Source of the DNA: Dicaeum eximium
Lineage: Eukaryota > Chordata > Aves > Passeriformes > Dicaeidae
Reading direction: 5' to 3'
Length of the DNA: 64,000 nucleotides
Assembly: GCA_013396995.1 (NCBI GenBank)
Contig: VWZP01007927.1
Location: 1 to 64,000 of the forward strand
In this document: in pieces, positions 35,701-47,700 of the stretch
How the letters are laid out: each line of letters starts with the position of its first letter
How positions within the stretch are numbered: position 1 is the stretch's first letter
Made by a program: the position numbers and the translations under genes
Notes under the pieces: model-generated
What the model saw: the letters and a program-made list of their open reading frames with translations, nothing else
What the model was told of the DNA's origin: nothing
The model's database searches: none

Positions 35701-38700
35701 CGTGATTCCTACACCTGTTTCCTTGGCAAAATACCTCAGTGCAGCTGTTTCAGCTCTGTCTGAGAGGGAGAGACAGATCTTTGTACAAATTCCCCGCTCA
35801 TCCTTCGGGAAACGCTTTCTGTGCTCACAAGGGACAAGGCCCAGTTCCATGGATCTCTCTGAAGGGTCACAAAACTTGTTTTTTCCACAACAGAAACTCA
35901 GCCCAAGGCAGGGCTGTCGCTGGCCAGCCACATTCCAGGTGGGCCAGCACCTTTTGTGAGGGCTGAGTGGCACGAGCTGCTGGGGCTGGATGTGACTCTC
36001 AGGGAGTCACCACTAATGAGCAGAGGAGGACACGGAGTCCTTGGAGTCCTTTCATCTGCTGAGCTCCAAGAATTCACCCCAAACCTGCACCACCAGCCAG
36101 GGTGGGGCCCTGCACATGTCCTGCACGAGGGCAAGCCCCAGCACATGGAGGGGGAGGCGATGGCTGTCCAGCAAGGCCTCTAATTTTGGACATCAGAGGG
36201 CAATTTCTCCCTCCCCTGAGGTGCTCCGTGTGGGATCAGAGGGTTTATCCAGCAGGGAACCCTCCAAGCCATGGAATGTGCATGGGTTGGGAGCAGAGAG
36301 CTGGCTCTGAGCTCCCCCAACCCTTGCACTTCATCCCCCCACCCAAATGAAGCTCCCTGTGATGCTCTCCCACCTTCCTCACTCTCCATTTCTCTTTGAA
36401 TTACGCTGCTCGCTGTGTTTAGTGCAATCCCTCCAGCTGCTCTTCTCCTGTCCCAGCTCCCTGGGGCATGCCAAAAGTGCCAGGGACCAACGGGAGAGGC
36501 CCATGGAGCTGGGATGGAGCCAGCCCCAGCCTGATTCCAAGTTAATTCCTCCTAAAAGTGGGATGTGGTGGGAGGTGTGTCCCTACCAAGGGCTACCTGG
36601 GCTGTGTGGGCACTCTCCCCGTGGATGACTAATGCAGGGATATCCACACAGTGCCAGGTGTTTGCATTTGTCATTGCCAAAAGGCACAGAGAGTCCTGAA
36701 CAAACAGAGATTCCTCCCCCATAGGCGAGGGATACATGGGGGGAAAAAAAAAAAGAAGACATTTTTCATGCAGGGCAGATTCTCAGCCCAGAAAATCCCA
36801 ATAAGGCAACTTTGGAGTGGAACAGGAACGTGCTCGGGCTCCAGGGGACCTGTGTGAGCTTGCAGGAGGGCAGGGGAGAAGCCATGGAGTGGTGTGTGTG
36901 AAATCAGGGTGATAAGGAAAGGGGCAGGGATGCAGCCCAGGGTGGGAGCAGAGCAGATAAGCACGGAGGTGTAGGCAGAGGTGGAGTTCTGGAGAGGTTT
37001 GGGAGTTGGGCAAGTGAAATGGAGAGAGAGAGGTGCAGGGAGCAGTGCTGCAACCCACGGGAAGGCTGGGGCAGGGGGAGACAGGGCAGAAATCCCAGCC
37101 TGGATGGTGGGAAAATAATTTCCCGTGCTTTGAGTGGAGTTCTGGCCGCTCTGACCAAGCAAATGGCATCTCCCCTGCCTGCTGCTAAACTGCTCCCAGT
37201 TTGGGATGCCCACAGGCCTTGGCAGGGCGGGTACCACGTGCCTGAATGTCACTGGTGAGGGGGAAGGTGCTGAAAGTTGCTTTTTCAGGATCTTTTCAGC
37301 AGTTCTGTGCCCCTGAGAGTGCTGAGCAGGCTCTGTGCTCCCCAGGCTGTGGCTCAGCCCTGGCCAGGACACTCCCACCTGAGCAGGTGTCGCCCTGAGC
37401 GTGGCCAGGCAGGGCAGGTGCTCTTCCCACCTCTGCCTTTGGTGATCCTCTCCCTTGCCCAGCTCCTGTGCCACAAGTGATCATTTGAGGTTCAGCACAG
37501 CAAGGTGGGGGACTTCTTTCTCTTCCCTGTTTGTTTGGAAGCAAAAATTCCAGGGAAAAGCCGTATCACAGAGCCCACAGTGTTGCTCTGTTTGTTTTCT
37601 CCTGTCGAGCGTGCAGCTTGGTTGCTCCTAAAGTTTTGACTTCCCACCCCTACTTTGACTCCAGCAGAACCATTTACATCCCCATGAAGCTGAGGATAAA
37701 CCCCATCAGATCAGACCTCAATTAATAAACTCCAAGGCCTCCTGTAGGGTGATGCAGGTGTGCTGAGGTTTGGGATTGCATTTGAATTTTCCAGCGTGCT
37801 GCCATGGCTGAGCTTTAGGACAGAGCCTGTTTGGGAGTTAATCCCACGCTGAATCCCTTTCTGTCACGCTGACAGCTTCCAAAAATTTCCAGCCTTCAGT
37901 GGGATATAAAAGTTACAGGGTGAATATTGTGGCATTGACATCAAGGTTTTCTGCCTTCTTTCCAGGTGTCTGTTAAGCCCTGCTGTATGTGCAGGATAGT
38001 ACATGTGGAAATAGTAATTGCAACCCCATTATTACTATTATTATTATTGCCATAATTTATTATTAGTGTGTTTTTTATTTTATGGGGCCCACGTGTGCGG
38101 GTAATTCACGGCGGAGCGCTTACGCCATCGGAAGGTGGGAAGAGCTGCAAGAGCTTTGAATCCAGCTGAATGCCCGTTTCCAGCTTAAAACCTCCTCCCT
38201 GGGCTCGAGGCAAAGGGTTTTGGGGCAGCTTGAGGCAGCCCTGCTGTGCTGAAGAGCGCTTTGGGGTGACTCAGAGCTGCCTTGTTCCTTTTCTGCAAGG
38301 GCCAGGTGCTCCAGACCCTCTGTGTGCACCTGATCCTCCTCTCCCCGCTGCTGTGGAGGGCTGGGAGTGAGTCAAACCCTTAAACTGGGTTCTGCCTGTG
38401 AGATAAGGCAGATGTGGAGGCAGATAAGTGTGTTTCAAAGAGGTCACTGGGTAAATAGGAGCTTCACAACAAATAGAGCTGTCTTCCATCTCCCACTAAT
38501 GTGGTTCCTGTCTGATAACTGCTGCTGGAGAGGGCTGGCAGGGCTTGGAGAGGAGAGATCAGACCTGGCTTTGGGGAGAGGACTGGAGGCTCTGCACTGG
38601 TGGCTGAGTGAGGAGGATGAAGGAACACTGCGTGTGTCACACCAGGAGCTCATCCCAGATTTTGGGCTCTGATAGATGGGGAAGACACTGAGATTTTCCC

Positions 38701-41700
38701 TAAACTGGGATTACCCATGGAGGGCTCCAGCCCAGCCAGTGGGATCCAACCATCAGTCCACAAGGCTGGCCAACCTGAGGGGAACAGCAGCAAGCAGAGC
38801 TGCTCAGGAGAATCTTCCCAATTTCCTGGCTTTCCACGGCTCTCCAAGATGTCTGCAGGATGTTTTCATGAGCCGAGCGTTTGCCAGAAGTTCACGGATC
38901 AGTTACAAAACAGATGTACCTTTTTTTCTTTTTTTTTTTTTTTTCCTCTCCCCTTCTTCCTACTGGTAAGGAAGAGTTTGTGCAGTAATTGCAGGCAGGT
39001 TGGGAGATGTTTTCTTCATAATTCTCCTTCTTATGAAATGTTTATGAAACAACCTTCCACAAATCAGTTACGCAAGCGGGCTCCGGAGCTTTGATCATTT
39101 TCCATCACCCTCAATGTGTTTCTTAGTTTGTTTTGCTTTTTGTTTTCGTGTTTAGGCCAGAGATAGGTAAGAAACCATCCATCCTTGCAGCTGTTCAAGC
39201 CAACTACGGAAGGGACTCTCTCTTTTCCACCCAGTCACCCCTCCTGTGTTTTTCACTCGGCTTGCTCGGGGGCTGACCCTGTTTCAAGGCTGTGAAAACA
39301 TCCAAACATCCACTTGAGATTTGCAAGTGTGATTGGTGCCCTGGCCCAGAGGAGCTCCCGTGCCTGCAGCTGCCGTTACCGCTCCCAGCCCTGCCCTGGG
39401 CCTCCCCTCGGGCCCTGGGCGAGGAAGGTGCTGGAGATTCACAGCCAAGAGCCCCCACACCTCACCTCAGCCGTGGGGATTTGCAGGTCCTGCTCTTTGC
39501 CCTGCTGGTTTTTCCACGGAATGGTTTGGGTTGGAAGATCCAACCCCTTGCCATGGGCAATGGAGCTTCCACCAGACCGGGTTGCTTTCCTTAAATGCTG
39601 TTGTTTTTCTGAGTGAAATTCAGTGGGAACAAAGTCTCTCCATGACTTCTCGTTCCCCTTTCCCCATCCATGATCATCCTATAAAACCAAGATCCTGAGC
39701 AATCCCAGAGGGATCTGCTCCTGGTTTTACCCAAATCGCCGTTTCTCACTTGCAATATTTCAGCAGAGCTCCCATCAAATACCCCCACGAGGTGATTCTC
39801 TGAGGATTTCATCATTTCAAGCTTTTTGTTTTTTTGGTTCCTCAAGGAAAACCCTTCCCATATTTGCAGGCATTTTCTGCAAATCCGAGGCAGATGCACT
39901 GGGAAAGGAGGAGGCAACTCCTCTCCTTGTTTTATTAATTTGAAATTTACATTATTTTAAGAGAGTCTCATGATATTGAGCGGCCTCGCCCACAATGTGT
40001 GTGGTTTTTTGGGGTTTTTTGGGTTTGGGGTTGTTTTTTTGTTGGTTTTTTTTTTATGTACACTTGGCAATATTGCCGGTTTAGCCAGGGAAAAAAACGA
40101 AGGAGCGGGATTTGCATAAACCATCCCCAAAGTTTTGGATAGATCCCGAACTCCTGCTAATGAACAATTAGCCAGCTGCAGGCCTGTCGGGGAGAGGAAG
40201 AGGAGGGTGAGGTAAATTTGAGCCCAAACCCAATGGAAATGGGTGCGAGGGGGAGAAGGATTTGTCAAGAGCAAAGCCCAGGATCCCGCCCACTGCGCAG
40301 GAGGGAGAATTCCAGGGCTGGGGGAAGGAGCAGTGGGAGATGTTGTTGTTTTTGAATGGGGAACCGGTCCTTTGCCAAACCCACCTCCCGTTCTCACATC
40401 CAGCCATGCCGGGATGCTGCTACACACCCCTTTCTCCCTGGAGCGCCGCCAGCTCGTCCCGCTTGGCAGCTGGAAAAATTGATTTCACTTTGGAAATGGC
40501 TCGTGCCTCTTCAACACCCCACTCCTATCGGGATCACAGCCCAGGCGGGATCCAGAGCCCGGCTCTCTGAGACGCCAAAAACTTCATTTTCTTGGGACTG
40601 CTCAGCCTTGGATGAAGCAGACAAACGTTAATTTTTTTTTTTTTTAAATAATTTTATTTTTCCTTTTTTTTTGACTCCGATGGATTCTTTTTAATGCAAA
40701 GGACATCCATAAATCCACGTGCCTGGAGTGACTGGATGGCTCAGGGGTAACGGGGTGTCCTCCTGAGCCTTTTTGCCTGACCTTCAGTGACTTATCGCTG
40801 TTGATAGCGATCGAGAAGATCTTTCCACCTGATTTTTTTTTTTTTTTTCCTGCCCTGCCAGGCTAAGAGGGATGATCATGCCAACCTGAAAGGTAGGAAA
40901 GAGCTGGAATTCATAGCATGTCTACCTCTTGCTGCAAGGAGCTGGGATTATTGCAAAACGAGTTTCGGCGGTGTCCAGAGCTCGAGCTGTAATGAAAGGG
41001 GGTGTTGTAATCGCCTTCCCTCCGAGCAGCACCTTCCAAAATGCAGAGGGGAACGTTGCAGCTCCCTGCTCTGGAGCTGCTGGGCTTCTCGTGATCCCGT
41101 TTTCCCCTTTTCTCCTCTCATGGAGATCCACCAAAGCTTGGACTCGATGATTGTAGAGGTCTCTTCCAACCGAAATTATTCCGCGTGTTTCTTCGCTTTA
41201 CTCAAACGGGCAGAAAAGCGCCTTTGACCCCAAAATATTCGCCCGGGATGGAGTTTGTAGGGCTGGATTTCTTGTCCCTATCTGCTGGCAGGAGGTTGCA
41301 GGGCCTCAAGGTCCCCCTTTGGGGGATTTGGGGTTTGGAAGGGATCTGGTGGGACCCGGGGATGTTCAGTCCTAGGAGTCAGGGCGAATCTTCAGGAGTT
41401 TCGAGTTGTGCCCTTGGTAGAGTCCTCCTGGTTTTTCCAGTTTTTGGGAATTAGAGGCTCTCCTTGCTGTGAGGAGGAATAATCCTCGTTCAGGGCGTTC
41501 TCATGCTGAGAAAAGGTTTGGGTCAATCTTTTCTTAGAGGAGAGTTCTGTATCTTTTACCTGTCCCCTGTGCAAGGACACTCCTCACTCACCTTTCAGGA
41601 ATTAACCTAAAAACTTCCAAAATCCTCCCCTTCCTCCTGTCCCAGTCAGCACTACCTAAAGATTTCAGCTACTACAAAAATTGGAACAGATTATTATTAT

Positions 41701-44700
41701 TATTATTATTTCTTAATAAATTAATCTTTTAAAATGTATTAGCAAAGTTAAAAATTAACATGGAGATTGTGGAATAAACCAGGAACAAGGATTCAGTTCT
41801 GGTCCCTGGGTGCATTTTTTTCTAAGAATGTGGATTTAAAAATCATTATTTTCTTGTGGACAAAAACTTTGCTTGAACATTAAAGTAGCTCAAAAAGATG
41901 ACTGGGCACCTGTGAAGTTTTTCAGTTATTTTTCCACAGCTTGTAACTGAGGAAGATTTTCCTTGCAATTTCTTGTTGCTTTTTGGTAGAAATTGAACAA
42001 ATTGATTTGGTGCCTGAATTGCTGCATTTTTAAGACTGGGAGATTACTCTGCTTTTTTGAGGTCTTTTACTCCACGATTTATCCTTTCCCATCCCCTTGT
42101 ACCATTCTTTTTTTTGTGCAGGGAAAAATGAGAGGTTTTCCATGTCCAGCTCTCCTATGGGGGCTTGAGTTGTGATCTGGGAAGGAGAATTGCTTCTTGT
42201 CTTCATTAAAACTCCGCAGAAGGCTTTAAACTTTGAAAAGCTGCTTGAAATTGGTTGTTCCTTGAACTGTTTTAATTGATCAAAGTGCCAGCCTGCCCTG
42301 GGCTTGGCAGAGCAGGAAAACTGTCCTTGGGACAGAGAGTGGAGAGCAGGAGCGTGGAGTGACCCCGATGGAAACAGCAGAAAATTCCCTGAGAGGAGCC
42401 TCTTCCAGCCTCTTGGATCCCCCTGCTCCTGCTCATCCCTGCTCCCTAATTCTACGACTCCTTTGCTCTTTTTGCAGATTAAAACCGAGGACCTCAGCGA
42501 CTCCTTGCAGTCTGCCATCCCCCCTCGCTCGGGTCACCTGGTGCAGGGATCATCCATGATGCCAGGGAGCCAAATCGCAGGGGTGAGTGACCTGGCAGCC
42601 CCCAGCACCCCCGAAAAGGGGCTGCTCCCCAAATTCCTCTGGCCAGTGGCAAAAGGAGCCTTGGGAGGGTGAGGAACGCTGAATTGGAAAAGTGAATCCT
42701 CATTGTCCTCCTCGGCTTTTCCTCAAGGGTGGAGTGGGCACGTGGTGGGATGAGATTTCCTCATCCTCCCATGGTCAGGCAACCCCTTGGATTGGGAATA
42801 ATTAATTGGAGGCTGAGACAGCACCGTGGGGAAGTGTTTGATAATGTTTGCCCTGCTCTTCCTCATTCATGAGTGTCTGGTTAATGCCATCGTTGGAGAT
42901 AGGGCTCTAGACCAGATTAACTCCTGATCTGAGCCTCTTGTTGCCTCAAATTGATTTACACCAGGGAAGAAATTATTTCCTCGAGGGAATTCTTTTTTTT
43001 TCCTAAGGGGAAAAATGTGGAGTTCAGCACTTAACTCTTGTTAAATTCTAGTGGGATTTGGATGCCAGGCAGCCACACAGATGCTCAGTAATCCCTTCTC
43101 TCGTTCTTTCAAGGAGTATTCAGATCCATTAAACAATTTAGGGATTCTTCAACTTCCCCCAATTTCAGAAGCAGTGTTGGTGAGCTGGGACAGCCTGCTG
43201 CAATTTTCTGTGTGATTTTCAGGCAGTTCACTCTGGAAATACTTTATCTGAAGAAACTGAAATCTGAGAGGTTTTGCTGTTCTAACAACCAGAGTTTGAT
43301 TGCCTCGAAAATGTCTTTATCAAGAGTTAACTTTTCCAGGGAAAAGCAGACAATTCTCCATGTGGATGTCTCTGTATGCACCTAATTCTTCTCCTATCCT
43401 TGGCACTTTGGACCTGCAGCCCTCCAGCCCCCAAATTCCCCTAATTCAGTGAGAATTCTTCTCCTACACCTGAAACCTTCGAATCTGCAGCTCAAAAATG
43501 TCATCAAGAGTTAACTTTCCCAGAGAAAAGCAGACAATTCTCCACATGGATATCTCTGTATGCACAGAATCTTCCCCTACACCTGAAACCTTTGGACCTG
43601 CAGCCCTCCAGCCCCCAAATTACACAAATTCAGCGTGGATTTGTGAGGAGATGCTGAGTGAGGAGCATAAATCCTTGATTTTTATTGTTCCCTTTGCTTT
43701 TTTTCTGTAGGACATGAGCTCTCTCCACACCCTGCAGCAGCTGGTGTTGCTTCCTGGGCACATGCAGTCAGTCCCCCAGTTCCTTCTGTCCCAGTCTCAG
43801 GCAGGACAGCAAGGTAAGAGAAAGAAAAGCTGAGGTGGTGCCTCTTTTGAGCTTACCTAAAAACAGGGGCCAGACAGAATTAAGAGAATAAAAAATAAGA
43901 GAATAAAAAATAAGAGAATAAAAAGCAGTTCTGTTTATTAAAAGGCCTTAGGTTCATTTAGGGCAGACAAAGCCCCCCAGGGGCTACACCCCAAAAATGG
44001 ATCAGGGATTTCACACTTTTATAAGTTTGGTCCATTTGCATATTGGGGGTGAATCTGCCAATTACAGCTTCAGCTAATGAAGTCATTTAGCCCAAGTTTG
44101 CTAACCCCAGCTCAGTTTTGTTTCCATCTCTCAGGCCTGAGGCAGTGAGGGGTCCTTGATTCCAGGCCTGGAGAGGAATTGTTGTGTCTGCCCAAAATGG
44201 GGAAGCAGCAGCTCACACTGGATATGGAGTTTAGAGTTCTACACTAAAGAACTGCAGGTTACAAATACGTGAAAAATATCAAAAATATAAAATCCTAAGA
44301 CTTGTCAGAGATGGATAAACATTTCGGGAAAACCTTTCCGGAGGATGCCGGGTTTCCCCAGCGCTGCTGATCCCAGATCCCTGCGGGAGCACCGGGGTTT
44401 GGGATGCTGCTGGCACCGGTGCCTTGTGCGCTCCTCGAGTGCCACCTTGGGGCCACCCAGGGGTGCCAGCCTGGAATTCCAGCCCAGCTGCTCCCTCCCG
44501 CACCTCCTTAACTCCAGAAAGCTCAGCAGAGCTCGGGCTGATCCTTTGGAGCGAGGGGAAATCCAAGGAGGGAGCAGGACAGGTCCAGCTTAGCCAGGAG
44601 CAGCTCCGGGATGAGAGTGAGAGGTTTGGATTTCCATAGGGTAGGAAAGGTCTCGCTGCTCCTGGAACAGGGAGAAATCAGCCCCAGGAAAGCACTGAGG

Positions 44701-47700
44701 ACTCGTTCTGTGCTTGAGAAAAGTCCCTGTAATTCTGTTTTTACCCCCAGGGTTTTTGCAGCATTCTTCCAACCCCGAGGATGTTTTAATTCCTGACCTG
44801 GTAGATCCAAGGGGACCCCGATCCTTTGCTTGTGCTCTTCATTTATCCCAGCACGGAGCTCCCTCCACGTGGACTGAAATTCAGGATTATAGCCTTAAAT
44901 CTCTGCAGCCTGAACCCACTGGTTCACACACTCCAAAAGCAAGTGGGGAATTCATTTCTTCCTGACAAGAAATAAATTCTCCTCTCTGCCAAATGACGCT
45001 GAGTGATGGATGAAGATACTTGATGCATATTTACAAATCATTTTGAATTAGTTTGTTTGAAATACGGTCAGGACAATCTATTCCTCACTGCCTGCTTTGA
45101 TTCATGAATAATAAACATCTTTTACTGCAAAGCAGAACTTGCTGCCTTTGATAGATTAGAATTTATCTGTTCAGTGACTTTTTTTGGTTGTCACCTCTTC
45201 CAGTTCCAGGCTTGACCAGGACTGGATATTGTGGCCAGGAGCTGGATTTTTGTGCAGGACATTTCCATTTGCATGGGTGACTGCCAGATTTTAATGATCC
45301 TTTTGCCACAGCCAGTGGGGAGTGAAAACGAAGGCTCAGGTTGGCTTTGTGGAATTTGGTTCAAGTGGAGTTTTCTTCCTCCTGAAGGAAGGCAGAAAAT
45401 ATTCCAGAATTTTTCCCAGGGCCATCAGGGAATGCCCTGAGTGTCTCCTGATTTTGGACTGTGGGTCCATAAATGGATTTTGTGGCCAAAGGGGCACGGC
45501 TGAGGGCTGAACCTTTCCAGAAGGGATATGGATTTTAGTTTGGTTGTGTCTTGAATCTGTCAGAAAAATTCCCAGGTCTTATTCCTCATTCCCTGAGCAG
45601 CCCAAACACCGGAGTCAGGGGTGGGAGAGCTCTGTAAAGGTGGGAATGAACAGCCACAGAGATTTTGAGAATCCTGTCAGGCTAAATATTGCTGCTGAAA
45701 TCTTCATCTCAGCTGCCAGACCGGTGATTCCTGAATCCAGCCCTTCATTTCCCTCGGAGCTGGAGCTGAGGTGTTCAATCAGGATTTTAAAGACTCCAAA
45801 TGACAGAGCATCTGCCATGGCCCAGGGCAAAGCCATTGCAGTGATTAATTACCTGTGCTGGTAAAAATGTGCACCTCGTTAGCAGCCCGGATTTGAAATT
45901 CAGAGTTGTTCCAACCTTAGGAAAGGCTTATTCCAAGCCCAGCCTAAATAAATAAATGGGATTGCGCACATCAGATCTAAATTAAACAAGAAAAAGCAGA
46001 GAGAGAGGAGAGGAGTGATTGATTCTGGAGATTATCTGTTTTCCCTTTTATTAGCAGAAGTCCATAAATTTCTATGGATTTCCCTGTAATTGTCAGTTAT
46101 AATCAATTAAATACATTGACTGCTCTGAGCAAGGTTATAAATCCTCACTAAATTCTATAGGTTTCACTCACAATGGACTTGACACCAACTAAATTTCCAT
46201 GGAACTACACAACCTAATCCTGTAGGACATTCTCTCTGAGAGATATAGGCTTGTACTTGGCAGTTTGTCAACAAAACAATTACACAGTCTCCATAAATCC
46301 CAGGTTTTGTTGGGTTTATGGATTTCCCTTCTTTTTTCCTTTCATCATTTCGTGTCAGCTCTGACGCTCTGAAAGAAATTCAATTTATTTGAAATACAGT
46401 AGGGTAGGAAAGAAAGGGTCAGATGGCATCCAAATGACATTTGAAAATGAAATGTAGAATTGAGAGCAGAGTGGGAGGGCTCACAAGATTAACTGGAGGA
46501 TCAGGGGTTTTTTTAACGAGATCAAGTGGCTGAAAGTTGGAGTCACAAGGGCTTATATTGGAAATAAGATGTCCATTTTTCTAAGAGTTACAATGATTAA
46601 GCACTGAGAGAGATCCCCACGAAGGATGTAGGAAATTCTCTGCTGCTTGGCACCTAAAAATCAAGATTAGAAGTCTTTAAAATTCCTGAGTGTGATGAGC
46701 GACACACAGGGATCAGCAAAGGAAATATTTCACTTCTAACATTATTGTAATAATCCTTTGCAGGCTAAAGAGCCACAGGAAGAATCTTTTCTCTCTCACA
46801 ATCCAGCTCAGAGCCAGACATGTCCCTAACAGCTGAAATTCTTGTCTTTTGGGCAAGAAATAACAAATGGAGCTTCCCACTCTGAGCTTTCCTGGGGGTG
46901 TTCACTGACCATATGTGTCTCTTTTATTTTTGTTTTGTTTTTTCCCCCTCAGCTTTGCAGCCAAACCTCCTCTCCTTCCCTCAGCAACAGGGCAGCCTCC
47001 TCCTCTCCCAGCCCGGACCCAGCTTGGCCTCCCAGGTAAGGACACACCTGAACTCCACCTGCTGCTCCAGGGGTGGCAAAAGGCACAGGGAACGGTGTGA
47101 TTTTCCATTTTTGTGACCCTGAGCATCTTTTTTGGGGTGGTTTGCACAGGCTGTGGGTCGCTCTGGCCTCCCTGGCTCCTCGGTTGAGCCCCACCTGGAC
47201 GTCCCCCAGCACTTGCAAGTGGCAAAGCACCTGGCCCCAGCAGGAGCTTCCGAGGAGCCCAGCGACCTAGAGGAGCTGGAAAAGTTTGCCAAGACTTTCA
47301 AACAAAGGAGGATCAAGCTGGGGTTCACACAGGTGAGAGGGAAGGGATGGGGGCAGCTCGGGGCAGAGCTGTGGATGAAGGAAAGGTGGATTAGGTAAAT
47401 TTGGGTTATTTTGCAGCATTCCCTTCCAAATACACAAAGAGACAAACCCTTCTTAACAACTCACCACCATAACCTTGATATCAGCACCTTCTCCAGTATT
47501 CAGATTCTTGGGGGGAAAAAAATCCCCTTTCCCTGGCAGGCAGGCCATGGAAACAAGACTGAAGCTGTCCTGGAAGCAGCCTGGGGGGAAGTTTAGGCTA
47601 CAACAGGAATAAATCCTTCACTGAAAGAGTGGTTGGCCAGCAAGGAGCTGGGGGAGTCCCTGTTTATAAAAAGCCTGGACGTGGCACTCAGGGCCAGGGT

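Larger units (their letters stand above)
30178..42477 (+). other. POU2F3: POU2F3 intron 3
   Basis: About 12.3 kb. No exon or RNA gene is recognised. It contains CR1 pieces (30,890-31,075; 39,507-39,600; 41,105-41,178), an AT-rich self-complementary stretch (32,190-32,285), short ATT repeats (38,030-38,060; 41,690-41,710) and an octamer at 40,110-40,117. Several open frames over 200 codons (for example 30,600-31,526, minus) show no recognisable protein. Confidence 0.75.
43814..46952 (+). other. POU2F3: POU2F3 intron 5
   Basis: About 3.1 kb. It contains a reverse-oriented LTR (about 43,870-44,250) with an internal octamer, another octamer at 45,267, and otherwise AT-richer sequence with no recognised exon. 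Confidence 0.75.
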
